A DNA stretch of 64,000 nucleotides from contig NZ_CM002917.1 of NCBI RefSeq assembly GCF_000154705.2, positions 638,461-702,460 on the forward strand. The letters run 5' to 3'. Every line of letters begins with the position of its first letter. Position 1 is the stretch's first letter. The translations under genes and the position numbers were made by a program. This DNA comes from Hoeflea phototrophica DFL-43. Its GTDB lineage: Bacteria; Pseudomonadota; Alphaproteobacteria; Rhizobiales; Rhizobiaceae. The notes under the pieces are model-generated. The model saw only the letters and a list, made by a program, of their open reading frames with translations, had not been told where the DNA came from and ran no database searches. Of the stretch, positions 43,301 through 52,526 are shown one piece after another.

Positions 43301-45933
43301 AAGCGGTCTGAAAGGGTTGTGAGCATACTTCCCAAAAGAGCCTCAGGCGCACTATTGGCATGCACATCGTCGAGTAGGTCCAAAAGAGCGACTGGATCGT
43401 CTAGATTGCCCTCATTGATTGCTTTCGCGACGATATCCTCTGCATCAAAGTTTTCGTGCCCATGCAACTCGGGCCGAAGTCGAACATTAAGCCTTTGCGA
43501 TGCCAAAAGCACACCAAGAAATAGGTCATCAAGCCCAAGACGTCGGCGCAATAATTCCTGGTCCTGTAGCCATTTGAATCCGCTGATGATCAGTGGCCGA
43601 AGAGAGTCTCGCTCCGAGTACATTTGAATGTTGGGCGCCAGCCGTGCCGCAACTTGCCGGGAGTCACTGAACGCAAGTACCTTGCGCCCACGCAGAGGTG
43701 CGAAACGAGTGGCCTCTTGGGGGCCAGGTGGCTGAATCTGGATTTGACGTGTCAGCAACGCCTGGAAAGGTTGATCGCCCTTGGTCTGGTGATCCTGAAC
43801 ATAGCTTCGACCAAAACGAGCGGTCTTGCCACAAACGGCGCAAGGAACAAACTTTCCGGGCGGTTCCGGCGCGCTTCCGCCATCATCGTCATTACTTGCC
43901 GCGTCAACCAAGCGCCCTTGCCGGATGAAGACTGTTCTGGTGCGCGGCCCAATTGTATTTGGGTTGAGTTGTCCTGTCTCAAGGTCGTAATCCGCTGGCT
44001 CAGCGACATCCTCACGAGCGGATTCTTCTAGAAGCAAATCGATAGGCTCAAGCGGCGCGCTCTCTCCACTTGCCATCCGTTGTGGCTTACCCGGCTCTGA
44101 CCAAAGGTCGTGCGGCTCATCGATGTCGTCAGTATAGGCCCGCCCATACGCGGTACCGCAATTTCTGCATGTGAATAGTTCCAGGACGCGCGCACCGCAG
44201 TCGCAGGTGTCCATAGGCTGGGAGTACATTTTCCCGCAGATGCCGCCGCGTTCTTCATTTGCGAGTTCGGTGCAATCAGGGTCCATACAAACCCAGAGGC
44301 CAGGCAATCCACGAAAGAAGTTATGAACCCGGCAAGGCAACAGCCCCGGAAGGCCCGAAGATGGTCTTGCAACACTACCTAGCGCCAGAAGGGTTGTGAC
44401 AGCCTGATCCGTGACATCTGCCGAAACACCTTCCGGGAAGATAAGCGCGCCAAGTTCAGCTATCGGGATGGCCTCCTTCATGGTTGCGTTAACAAGCCTT
44501 CCCAAAGGCCCGAAGTCACGAAGTGCTTGATAAAGAGCCTTTTCCGTCTGTTCTTCAGTATCAACTCCACGATATGCGAGAAGTGATGCAACACTTCTCA
44601 GACGTGCTTCGTCGGTCTCCGCTTCATAGAAGGCTCTTAGGTCAATTGCAGCGAGAGCGGTCGCATCGGCATCCGTCCCTGCATCATGATCTGATTTGAG
44701 GTCGAGCGTTCCTGTTACGGCAACAAAGGTACTCGCAGGGACACCCGAGAGTTGCGCGCCAAATTCGAGAGCATAAGTCGGATCATCGAAACTTGCAGTC
44801 GCACAAATGACCTGAAGTCGCTCCTCAGGTATGCCAAGACGGTCCCGCAGTCTTCTCAGCAAGAGCCCGACTTCGGCACCCGCAGCACCACGATAGAGGT
44901 GAGCCTCATCAAGCACGACTAGGAAGGTCTCGCCAGGGTTCTTCTCAAGCCACTCTTTAGTTTTGTCGAAGATTGGCCTCTCAATTGGCCGCATAAGCAT
45001 GTATTCGAGCATTGAGTAGTTCGTGACCAAAAGGTCAGGCGGAGCAATCTGCACTTCATGGCGTGTAAGGAGTTCGGAGTCGTCTGGCAGTGTGACAGCC
45101 CGAGCAAAACTACCCTTGCTTTCCCATCGGCTACCTTTTTGACCGAACCAAGCCTCAAGGTCTGGTTTGGCTGGCCATTTTCCTCTTTCTTTGAGTGCCG
45201 TGAGAAGTGCACCTGCCTCCTTGCTCTTCTCAAGATCGGAACTCTTAGCACTCTGAAGCACATCGACATAGAAGTCACCAAAGGAACTAAGTCGCTGCCC
45301 ATCCTTACTCGCCGTACGAACCCCGGCATAGGGCGTCCGGCTTGTGTACCGGGCAAATCTCGGCGGCCTTCCGCACCAACCCTTGAAGGTCTCAACCAGC
45401 CTCGGATCGCCCAGCATCGCCCGTAGTCGGCCAAGTTGGTCGTTCACGAGTGCGTTCATCGGATACATGACAAGCGCTCGCATTGCCGCTTGTTCTGCGA
45501 ACACTTTGGGATACGCCTCAGCTTCTCTTGCAAATTTTCCGAGGATCGGCAGAAGGAAGGATTCAGTCTTACCCGAACCCGTTCCAGTCATGATGACAAT
45601 GCTCTTACCGTTGATCAGGCATTCTTTCAGTGAGTCGCCTTGGTGCATGTAGGGCGGATCATAAACAAGGCGCTGCAAATCCTTCTCTGGCGTACTCAGA
45701 CGCTCCAACAACTCTAGTGCAGCGGTTGGCAACCCGGCCATTGCCGAGAATTTGTTTCCCGATTGGTATTTCGGTGTTGATTCAAGAAAAGGGACGCGGT
45801 GAATGACGCCGTCTTTATCTAACAACGATTGACGTTGCGCAATGAGGGATGGCGCGCTGATATGGTAGGTGGCCTCGATGTATTCCTTGAGAGAAGCATG
45901 TAGGCTTTCTACAGTTTTTTTGATTGTTTGCAT
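40387..45933 (-). CDS. druE: Druantia-type giant helicase with DUF1998 (DruE-like)
   Basis: 1848 residues. SF2 helicase with TGTGSGKTESFLLPIL (near 110), LVVLDEAHLYRG (near 338) and QQRAGRAGRRG (near 1150). There are Cys-rich clusters near 550-590 (CMDPDC...CGKMY, CDCG, CRNCG) and before motif IV-VI (CTSCKS...CLDCG). DUF1998 and its zinc motif lie near the C-terminus (DTLPGGAGFASQMAERG, CPENCDGSCYRCLRS). This is the DruE plan. The start overlaps the upstream gene stop (TAATG). It is the ATP-driven component of the putative system; mechanism of Druantia is not settled. Confidence 0.88.
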   Translation of the reverse strand: MQTIKKTVESLHASLKEYIEATYHISAPSLIAQRQSLLDKDGVIHRVPFLESTPKYQSGNKFSAMAGLPTAALELLERLSTPEKDLQRLVYDPPYMHQGDSLKECLINGKSIVIMTGTGSGKTESFLLPILGKFAREAEAYPKVFAEQAAMRALVMYPMNALVNDQLGRLRAMLGDPRLVETFKGWCGRPPRFARYTSRTPYAGVRTASKDGQRLSSFGDFYVDVLQSAKSSDLEKSKEAGALLTALKERGKWPAKPDLEAWFGQKGSRWESKGSFARAVTLPDDSELLTRHEVQIAPPDLLVTNYSMLEYMLMRPIERPIFDKTKEWLEKNPGETFLVVLDEAHLYRGAAGAEVGLLLRRLRDRLGIPEERLQVICATASFDDPTYALEFGAQLSGVPASTFVAVTGTLDLKSDHDAGTDADATALAAIDLRAFYEAETDEARLRSVASLLAYRGVDTEEQTEKALYQALRDFGPLGRLVNATMKEAIPIAELGALIFPEGVSADVTDQAVTTLLALGSVARPSSGLPGLLPCRVHNFFRGLPGLWVCMDPDCTELANEERGGICGKMYSQPMDTCDCGARVLELFTCRNCGTAYGRAYTDDIDEPHDLWSEPGKPQRMASGESAPLEPIDLLLEESAREDVAEPADYDLETGQLNPNTIGPRTRTVFIRQGRLVDAASNDDDGGSAPEPPGKFVPCAVCGKTARFGRSYVQDHQTKGDQPFQALLTRQIQIQPPGPQEATRFAPLRGRKVLAFSDSRQVAARLAPNIQMYSERDSLRPLIISGFKWLQDQELLRRRLGLDDLFLGVLLASQRLNVRLRPELHGHENFDAEDIVAKAINEGNLDDPVALLDLLDDVHANSAPEALLGSMLTTLSDRFYGMEALALASLCEKDRHRKKILDLPPISNLAETDEAKLALARFWLRCWNGFSLAKMPGTWIDRPASDGYRVRSRKEKAKIEAINTVITEKAARKLFWDQWHPELISTFTKSKEGGNRYLNGSELSLQFEGDWVHCTSCKSVHRPIPGHDRCLDCGNLSVDALDPDSDRVFLARKGFYRKPVTEALQEPPRQPMALIAAEHTAQLNAPQNEDVFSKAEEHELLFQDIALVGSSLRSRSTAIDILSSTTTMEVGIDLGALTGVALRNMPPGRANYQQRAGRAGRRGNAVATVLAFGSADSHDEHYFSRPDEMIRGKVIDPKLTLDNPEIARRHIRAYLLQGYHQDRLPTVDASQPHDLFSVLGSVSAFRMPDSVLNRDDFASWLMENEESLRGRIASWLPTELSDADRTELLGEFVADCLKAVDDAISSDATNDDDKDGEGDGGDEEAPEEGEERPQQASQPNKLLDRLLYCGKLPRYAFPTDVATFHVFDRDRSSPFRHIMKFAPSQGLPIALSQYAPGKQVWIAGKCYTSGAIYSVMKNDLDEAWQARKLYMQCSECGYAKTYKQGEVVRRDTSDCEACGEPCSFGPARYWLRPLGFAHPVFEEEVTSPDEIPETSYATRAKLTMGTPPRDAAGWVHANDRIRGLSTREHLMVSNTGPEDEGYTYCVKCGRIESSTTPNPSLAGPHRKPFPTKDDDLTCNGLSPTRHLFLGTDFITDIGLFSMRVEKPIELRPAHDSTKVALRTVSEALAKAACQLLEIEPGELMAEFRPALTTKGKSGKEVEIFLYDTLPGGAGFASQMAERGLELFQKALSILKHCPENCDGSCYRCLRSFKNRLEHRLLDRHVGVELLEYLLSGQQPGFNPHRLKASTTLLLNDLKRRCDDDISFEAGASVTYGEGKTIEVPILAQSAGKSFVVALSGPLTSGHPTDANLADLRDNSTKYRVIVENELEVRGNLPWVSRKVLQQIRS

Positions 45934-47030
45934 TAGGCGCTCATCATATCAGAATTAGTATCAATGGGAACAATCCAAAGGTTCTCTTGCAAGAACTCCT
46001 CTTCCTGGACTGCTTCATCAACCGGAATTTCATAGGAAAATAACGTTTTCTCGACCCGGCATTTACTGCCGAAGATCATAAGTCTTCGTTCCGCCCAAAG
46101 CGGAATTGGGGAGTAAAAGCTCAGCCGACACATGCCATCTTCGCAATGATCGACTTTATATCGCTGCGGCACTCCGCGTTCACAGTCTATTGCCATTTGC
46201 AGATGCCATGCAGCATCGCACGCACGCCAACGATACCCGCGGAAAGGCAGATCAAGGACACGCTTGAGCATGCCGGACTCCGCTTCGACCAAACACCACA
46301 GGGGGGCACCGAACTCCTGTGGACGTCGCGCGACAAATAAACCAGAGTGATTCTTAAGGGAGGTCCATCGCCCTTTGTAATAAGTCGGTTTCGTTTTCGG
46401 GTCGATTATATCAAGCCCGTGCACCGGAGCGCATTGTTGTTTTTTGGCAAGTTGTTGACTTGCTTTGGAGAGCGCTTTTTCCGATGGAAGCGTCTTGGGC
46501 GCTCGGAGCCACGTTTTTTCCGGTAATCTTCTGAGACCTTCGCCAGCTAGCCTCACGGCGAGGTCTTCCCCATCGTCCGGCCTGATGGATCGTATTCCAC
46601 GCGACAGGAAGATACGACTTCGGATGTTTTCAGGCAGCCATCGATCTTGGTCAGGAACAATTCCGGTCAGGAAGATGTTGCCGCTCTTTCGTTCAACAAA
46701 AGAGGGCGGCGCTGCAAAAACCCATGTTCCCTTTGCTTCGTCTTCTCCAGTCGTCACCTCGGTCAGTTCGAGCAAATCGCCTACGACTATCAGGTCATCA
46801 ATAAGTGCTTCAATTCGCGTCGGCAGCGTAGATGGCTCATCATCCAAATGGCCCAGACTCTCTACCAGAACAGCGCGAAGTACAGCACGCGAACATGGAC
46901 AAAGAGACCCGGCAGTACGTCTGAGCATGGCTGCCAAAAAGTTGTCATTGATACCGTGGTCTTCACCCCGCAATTCCAGAAGCGAGCGACAATAGCACAA
47001 AATATTTTTAGGGGTGACGACTGAGATCAT
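45933..47030 (-). CDS. Druantia-associated protein, 365 residues
   Basis: 365 residues with no motif I can name. The N-terminal half is helical (NDNFLAAMLRRTAGSLCP...LVESLGHLDD), and the C-terminal half is mixed with Trp/Cys-rich stretches (CDAAWHLQMAIDCERG, CRLSFYSPIPLWAERR). It overlaps the next gene by one base and the previous gene by four, so all are made together. By position, just before the DUF1998 helicase, it corresponds to DruD of type I Druantia. This is inferred from order only. Confidence 0.7.
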   Translation of the reverse strand: MISVVTPKNILCYCRSLLELRGEDHGINDNFLAAMLRRTAGSLCPCSRAVLRAVLVESLGHLDDEPSTLPTRIEALIDDLIVVGDLLELTEVTTGEDEAKGTWVFAAPPSFVERKSGNIFLTGIVPDQDRWLPENIRSRIFLSRGIRSIRPDDGEDLAVRLAGEGLRRLPEKTWLRAPKTLPSEKALSKASQQLAKKQQCAPVHGLDIIDPKTKPTYYKGRWTSLKNHSGLFVARRPQEFGAPLWCLVEAESGMLKRVLDLPFRGYRWRACDAAWHLQMAIDCERGVPQRYKVDHCEDGMCRLSFYSPIPLWAERRLMIFGSKCRVEKTLFSYEIPVDEAVQEEEFLQENLWIVPIDTNSDMMSA

Positions 47031-49885
47031 GACTCGGTCTCCCTAAGAAGTCTTCCGGCCCCGCCATCGGCTAAACTATTGCAGAGGATCGCAAGTCTTG
47101 CCGCTCGAACGAGGGTCTGGCTCGTTTTTGCATCCCTGATATGATTTTCTAGACCTGTGGGATAGAGCGTTGGAAGGGAATGAGGTCGGCCAGCGAACTC
47201 CATCGCAAACTGACAGGAGTCATCGTTGGCCGCGATCTGGTAGCGCTTCGCCAAATTAGAAAACCAAGCAATAAGTTGTTTTCGGCCTTCCGTCTGCGTG
47301 GAGGCATCTCTAATGATGACGCTTGCCATGCCACTCTTGTGATTAACTAGCGATCTAAGTCGCGAAAGAGCTTCATGAGGTTCACGCGCTCCGACTAAGC
47401 GGGCTTCCGCCCGCGCCCAATCAAAGCCTGCAACGATGCCGACGATACCTTGCATCAACGTGTTGATCACTTGATATCGGTGAGCGTTGCCGAGATCACC
47501 TGCAACACGAGCATTCTTCCAGTATCTCAAGACACGTAGCAGTTTAACAATCTCTTTTGGATCACTCGAAATGGAGCCATGGCTGGGCTGGACGCCAAGG
47601 CCGGCTAGCTGTGAGCCCGATAAGCCTGTACTGACTATAACGTAATCGCGTGATTTTCCAATTTGCGCGGCAAATAATCCGCCGGGCGGCTCTACTTTGA
47701 AGCCACGCAAAGCCTTCTCTGCATTTACTCGTCGCCCTTTCCGGGGAAGTTCCATTTCAAAAAATCTACAGACAGGCGCTATTTCTTCCTGATTTGTTTC
47801 ATCGACAAGACGAATGAAAACGCCGTCATCCCAGTGGCGCAGCACCCACCGAACAGGCTTCACCTCGTTTTCAAAACGAACCTCACAGTTACCAAGTTCG
47901 CCGCCATCTAATGTAAGAATACCAGATGCTGCTTCCAAATAGCGCCATTCACATTTCTCGCGCTGTATGAAGTCTTTGAAACGCTTCTTCCAGACATCCG
48001 CCGTGATGGGCAGATTGATAGCATCACACACCTGCTGCCTGAATATCTCGTCTTCGGCTGCGTTGTGTAGCGACACATACGGCGTGACTTGACGCCCCTC
48101 CGGTCCTGCCACCGAGAGGTCAAACTCATTTTGCCAGAACTCGTCAAGCGTTGCATCGTAGGGATTGCGCGTCACAATCAGTCCGGCATGAAGAGCAGTG
48201 CCGGAGACCCAGGGCTCGGGTTCACGAACACTGATCTCCAGAAATCCTTCATGCGAGGCGATACCCGCTCCCTCCTTGTTCTTTGTTTGGGCACTGACTT
48301 TCAGAAAGTGAGTTCCGGAAGTTAGTTCCGGAAGTTGTATGAAACTCGGCTGACCAGGTTCACTGGCTTGAATTATTTGCGCTTGCATGCCGTCTAGACT
48401 AATCTCGAATGACTCAACCTTATGATCTGGAGCGATGCCGAGGCAGGGCCTTTCGGTCGTCAGCCATTCGCCGCGGCCTTCTCCGTCCCATCTTCGACCG
48501 GGTAGTCCCACGGGCCAAACCCGAATGGTTCGCGCAACTTCCAGTTTCCAAGCCGATAGCTTTTGAGCCAATCCTTCAGGAATTGCCTCTGGAATACTGA
48601 GATGAATGGCATGGATTCCGGCGCAGTTGATTGTGCAATTTTGTTCGACCGGGAACGGAAAATCGAGTGGTTCTCTGGACACGATCACATAATCATGAGC
48701 GGGCCGCACGGTGCGGCCTGCAATCTCTCTGGCCAGGCCATCCTTGCCGATCCGGAAGAGCCAAACCGGGCCGGGACTAACGCGGCATTCGCTGCTGAGC
48801 AGGTGATCGACGGTGCCATTACTCGCTTCGAATGCGACCATCGGTTTGTCAGTATCAGGCCAATCTCGAAGCACTGCCTGACGACGTCCTGAAAGAAGCC
48901 AGCCTCGCGGTTTTTTTCCTGGGCTCCCGTTCACGGTGCAGCGCGTCTGTTTTAGAAACTGGCGCACCTCGGAATTGAGTGCTCCAACGTCCCTGAAACT
49001 CGGGATATCGACCTGAAGATCCCAACTTCCTTTTCCCTTATACTGCAATCGAAGATCAGGGCGGATAATCGGGCGGACATCCAGAGGGGCGCTCTGCGTA
49101 GCCCCGCCTTTCGCAATTGTATTTCGAGAGTCAGTTCCGCGACCAAGACCTTTGAAACGATCCGAAACGACACGGCTGGCTTCTTTGATCCAAGCTCTTG
49201 CGTCCCCAGCCTGCTCAAGGTCGCTGACGATGCGGTCCAACGTAGCAGGAAGAAGTGGTTTTTCTCCTTCAACCTGGTCTTGATGCAGAAGGGCAAGGAC
49301 AATACGACCGACCAACTCTTCCTGCTGGAGAAATTGCTCTAACCGCGTCGAGGCATGGTAGGCATTGGACGCTATGAGCCGACCAATTGTGCCAGGATCG
49401 ACTTCGCTTAGTCGGGCAAGGCGATGACGTAGATCATAGAGTGTTCTCGCAAACTGCCATTGGAGAAAACGCGGAAGAACAGCATGAGTTATTGGCCAAG
49501 CAATGATACTGAAGTGTTTAGCCCACGGTCCCGACGGCGCGACGCCGTTGTACGAATCCTGGAACTTCCTAAAACACCTAGAAATTTTGTAGCGATCACG
49601 AGAATCCCAACCTGGAGTCTCGTCCTCGAAGGATTGCCAATATTCGCCTCCTTCGTAGGAATAGCCCATCTCGGCTGCATAGATGGTCCAAAGCAACCAA
49701 TGCGGCGCGATCCTCTCGCCTTGGATGAGATTCTGACGCAAGTTCCCGGCGATATCTTCTAGGTTCCCTGTTGAAAGGCCATGCTCCAAAGCGAAAATCG
49801 GAAATCCTGTCCGGTCGCGCCTTGTCTTAAGGTCCGAAAAGTGGCCCTCCATTTGTTCCTGCCATGTATCGAGAGGAACGCCCAT
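47027..49885 (-). CDS. Druantia-associated large protein, 952 residues
   Basis: 952 residues, unknown fold. The N-terminal region (FPIFALEHGLSTGNLEDIAGNLRQNL, APHWLLWTIYAAEMGYSYEG) is helical; the middle (about 260-560) is beta-rich; the C-terminal part ends in a helical region with NDDSCQFAMEFAGRPHSLPTLYP. No catalytic motif was seen. The gene is 6 bases after druA and overlaps the next by ATGA. It occupies the place of druB plus druC of a type I operon, and its length is compatible with a fusion or with a replacement. Confidence 0.7.
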   Translation of the reverse strand: MGVPLDTWQEQMEGHFSDLKTRRDRTGFPIFALEHGLSTGNLEDIAGNLRQNLIQGERIAPHWLLWTIYAAEMGYSYEGGEYWQSFEDETPGWDSRDRYKISRCFRKFQDSYNGVAPSGPWAKHFSIIAWPITHAVLPRFLQWQFARTLYDLRHRLARLSEVDPGTIGRLIASNAYHASTRLEQFLQQEELVGRIVLALLHQDQVEGEKPLLPATLDRIVSDLEQAGDARAWIKEASRVVSDRFKGLGRGTDSRNTIAKGGATQSAPLDVRPIIRPDLRLQYKGKGSWDLQVDIPSFRDVGALNSEVRQFLKQTRCTVNGSPGKKPRGWLLSGRRQAVLRDWPDTDKPMVAFEASNGTVDHLLSSECRVSPGPVWLFRIGKDGLAREIAGRTVRPAHDYVIVSREPLDFPFPVEQNCTINCAGIHAIHLSIPEAIPEGLAQKLSAWKLEVARTIRVWPVGLPGRRWDGEGRGEWLTTERPCLGIAPDHKVESFEISLDGMQAQIIQASEPGQPSFIQLPELTSGTHFLKVSAQTKNKEGAGIASHEGFLEISVREPEPWVSGTALHAGLIVTRNPYDATLDEFWQNEFDLSVAGPEGRQVTPYVSLHNAAEDEIFRQQVCDAINLPITADVWKKRFKDFIQREKCEWRYLEAASGILTLDGGELGNCEVRFENEVKPVRWVLRHWDDGVFIRLVDETNQEEIAPVCRFFEMELPRKGRRVNAEKALRGFKVEPPGGLFAAQIGKSRDYVIVSTGLSGSQLAGLGVQPSHGSISSDPKEIVKLLRVLRYWKNARVAGDLGNAHRYQVINTLMQGIVGIVAGFDWARAEARLVGAREPHEALSRLRSLVNHKSGMASVIIRDASTQTEGRKQLIAWFSNLAKRYQIAANDDSCQFAMEFAGRPHSLPTLYPTGLENHIRDAKTSQTLVRAARLAILCNSLADGGAGRLLRETES

Positions 49886-49891
49886 ATCAGA

Positions 49892-51112
49892 TCACATCAC
49901 CGCAGCGGAATTCTCGTGAAAACCTTGTTGCTCAAGGCGGGATAGCATCTGGCGGCTTTGGCTTCCGAAGAGCCCCATTAAGTCTTCAACAGTCCAGTCT
50001 TGATATTCAGACCGTCGCTTCGCTCGCGGCTGCATCCATCTTTCTGTTGCTAGCCCTGCAATCTCTTTGGTCGACAAAAGCGCATCTGTATTGGGCTTGC
50101 CTGTTCCTGATTTTAGAATTGCGTCTGCGTTCGCTGCGAGTCGGCTGATGAATACCTCGCGCTTGATGCCATGGCGAAGCATGTCTTCTTTGAAGCCCAG
50201 TTCCGCAAGTGCCGCCCTGGTTGTCCGCATACGCCAGTTTGGGCCCTGACCAAATCGGTGCTGGTCCGCATATCTATGATCAATATCTCGAAGATAATCG
50301 CGCAATTCTGCGAATAAGCAATCCGGGATATGAAAATGCCCCCATCCTCCGGTGAAGCCAATTGATTCGAGATATTGGACACCGTCGAGCTTCACGCGGT
50401 TATACACCGATGATCGACCCATCGAAGACGATGTCGTCACCGCTAGCAGGCGCGCTTTCTTTCCTTCACCAGATATTATTCCGGTTGTGTCGCCATAGGC
50501 TGCCTTGAAATCTTCATAAAGTTCACGGCTTCGGAGTAAACACGCCACCAACTTGCCGCCAAGCAATTGGTTGTAAGGAGGTATTGCACCAAGGACATAG
50601 GCGTCCATGATGTTGACCAGCCTTGCGCTTCGGTCCTTGGACGTCCAGCCGATCAGCCTATCACGAACGGCAAGATTGAAAACAGGATCGCCGATCGCAA
50701 TCAGTCCCATCAACTTCCCGCTATTCTCATCCCAAACAAGATAGCGCAGCCGCCTACCGAAACCATTTGAAACCGGCACAGACCAAGTAAGTGATGCAAG
50801 ACGAAACAAGTCACCTTGCTGCGTTCCAGTTGAGACGCGTTCAATAACTGGAGAAATCCTAGATGGGTCGACATGTTTTCCGTCAGCAAAGTGATGAAAA
50901 AGTCTAGGCGCTCTTGCTTCAAGAAAATTTTTATTGTCCTTTATACGATCTTCGCGCTGGACGCGGTGTAGATTACGGACGGTCTCCTTTCCCTCTCCCT
51001 GGAAAATAAGTTCTCCATTTTTTGTTTTTGCAAATCCAATACTGTGTAAATGACGCCGTAATTTACGCTTTAGAATTGCTTCTCTTGATTTAATTGTGAC
51101 AACAGAATTCAT
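49892..51112 (-). CDS. druA: DUF4338 protein, DruA-like
   Basis: 406 residues of the DUF4338 type, the marker of type I Druantia. Visible are a basic N-terminus (REAILKRKLRRHLHSIGF), LRYLVWDENSGKLMGLIAIGDPVFNLAVRD, VNIMDAYVLGAIPPYNQLLGGKLVACLLRS and TTSSSMGRSSVYNRVK, the central conserved block as I remember it. The AT-rich 60 bases upstream contain TATAAT on the minus strand 8-13 bases before ATG 51112 and probably the promoter. First gene of a four-gene coupled operon. Enzymatic role not established. Confidence 0.85.
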   Translation of the reverse strand: MNSVVTIKSREAILKRKLRRHLHSIGFAKTKNGELIFQGEGKETVRNLHRVQREDRIKDNKNFLEARAPRLFHHFADGKHVDPSRISPVIERVSTGTQQGDLFRLASLTWSVPVSNGFGRRLRYLVWDENSGKLMGLIAIGDPVFNLAVRDRLIGWTSKDRSARLVNIMDAYVLGAIPPYNQLLGGKLVACLLRSRELYEDFKAAYGDTTGIISGEGKKARLLAVTTSSSMGRSSVYNRVKLDGVQYLESIGFTGGWGHFHIPDCLFAELRDYLRDIDHRYADQHRFGQGPNWRMRTTRAALAELGFKEDMLRHGIKREVFISRLAANADAILKSGTGKPNTDALLSTKEIAGLATERWMQPRAKRRSEYQDWTVEDLMGLFGSQSRQMLSRLEQQGFHENSAAVM

Positions 51113-51632
51113 TTTTTTATTATAATTCTCTTAAATATATAAGAATTAGAGAACATGATCATCATCGCTTCTCATATTTTCATTTTACATCAAAAATGAC
51201 ACACCAATGTTGAAATTAAAAGAGAAATGTAATTTCCAATGAAGTCTCGCCGTTGGCGTCGGTCGAACTTGATGAATAACGTTCTACCTGGCTGGTCAGG
51301 GAACAGTTTTCCGGAACAGATATTGTAAAGCAACGTAATTCGTCCACATCCCGCCTGCGGCGGAACCGGGCTGTCGTGAACCGAGCCAGCGTCGCTGTCT
51401 CGGCCATGCGGCGTCCATCCCTTGCGCGTTTGATGCTGAGCACATGACCTGAGCTTAGGGCGCTGCCCTGGGCGCACTTCAGCAAAAATAGAACACTGAC
51501 CGTGGCTCGGGCTCTCGCCCTGCGCCCGCTCCACTCAGCGTCGATTTTTCCTTCCGTTTGCACACCCGCTGTTCGCCACGAGGCAGGGATGCATGCGCAC
51601 CCCTGTTTCAATTTAAGCGGAAAGGAAAACAC
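51113..51632. other. Intergenic region between druA and ardA
   Basis: 520 bases. The first 120 are very AT-rich and contain an imperfect inverted repeat (CTTAAATATATAAG core near 51132-51145), plausible as the druA promoter. The rest is GC-rich, with no gene I can support; the minus-strand frame 51216-51725 lacks domains and overlaps ardA. The ardA promoter should lie in its last 150 bases. Confidence 0.45.
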
Positions 51633-52172
51633 ATGGCACACGCAGCATTTCAAACAGCAACACATGACAGCGACATCCGGATTTATGTTGCCTGTCTGGC
51701 GGCTTATAACAACGGCATTTTGCACGGGCGCTGGATCAAAGCCGATCAGGACGCCGACGACATCCGCAGCGAAATCGCCGCGATGCTCAAAGCCTCACCC
51801 ATCGAAGACGCCGAAGAATACGCCATTCACGACTATGAAGGCTTCGATGGTGTTTCGCTCTCGGAATATCAAGGCATTGATGAGGTTACCGCTTTGGCGG
51901 CATTCATCGCCGAGCATGGCGAACTGGGCGCAGAACTCTTCAAGCATTATGGCGACATCGACGCGGCAGAAACGGCCTTGGAGGACGATTATTGCGGCGA
52001 ATATCGCTCACTCGCCGAATACGCCGAGCAATTGACAGAGGAAACTGTCTTGATCCCTGAATCTCTGCGCTATTACATCGATTATGACGCCATGGCGCGG
52101 GACATGGCGATGAGTGATGTGCTGGTCATCGAGACCGGCGTTGAGTGCGTTCATGTGTTCTGGAGCCGATAA
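51633..52172 (+). CDS. ardA: ArdA-family antirestriction protein
   Basis: 179 residues, strongly acidic, typical of ArdA, a B-DNA mimic that inhibits type I restriction-modification enzymes. Recognisable: RIYVACLAAYNNGILHGRWIKAD, EYAIHDYEGFDGVSLSEYQGID and CGEYRSLAEYAEQL. ATG 51633 follows AAAGGA with suitable spacing. It protects incoming unmodified element DNA in a new host. Island 1 of the same chromosome encodes a type I system, the class that ArdA blocks. Confidence 0.92.
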   Translation: MAHAAFQTATHDSDIRIYVACLAAYNNGILHGRWIKADQDADDIRSEIAAMLKASPIEDAEEYAIHDYEGFDGVSLSEYQGIDEVTALAAFIAEHGELGAELFKHYGDIDAAETALEDDYCGEYRSLAEYAEQLTEETVLIPESLRYYIDYDAMARDMAMSDVLVIETGVECVHVFWSR

Positions 52173-52187
52173 CATTGAGATGCAGGC

Positions 52188-52526
52188 TTACAAGTCTTCG
52201 GGCACCTCGTTGGGCTGATAGGGCTCCAACCAATCCGGCGGGTTCTCGGGCTCCTGAGGCACGGGTCTGTTATCCGGCACATCCCCCGGCTCATCATCGT
52301 CGTCAAATCTATCTCTAACCCAATCCCTTATCTGCTCTGCAGGGTTCCTGGGGCCATCCTGATTCAGGTCGCCACCCGGGCCGAGCCTTCTCAATTCTTC
52401 AGCTGTGACTGGCTGGTTTTCGCTTTCAACGGCTTCATAGCCTTCCTCTCCGATTCCTGCATAAACTCCAGGCGTATTGGATAGAAAAAGAAATGAAGAA
52501 AAGCCAAATACAAATACTTTTTTCAT
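52188..52526 (-). CDS. Small secreted acidic proline-rich protein
   Basis: 112 residues. A signal peptide (MKKVFVFGFSSFLFLSNTPGVYA) is followed by an acidic, proline-rich, probably disordered chain (DDDDEPGDVPDNRP, PENPPDWLEP). It overlaps the stop of the lipoprotein gene (ATGA), so the two form a pair. No family. A surface role is possible, but nothing in the sequence names it. Confidence 0.6.
   Translation of the reverse strand: MKKVFVFGFSSFLFLSNTPGVYAGIGEEGYEAVESENQPVTAEELRRLGPGGDLNQDGPRNPAEQIRDWVRDRFDDDDEPGDVPDNRPVPQEPENPPDWLEPYQPNEVPEDL

Noticed and set aside
51216..51725. Minus-strand frame upstream of ardA
   Set aside because: It overlaps the confident ardA gene and has Cys/Arg-rich composition typical of a shadow frame.
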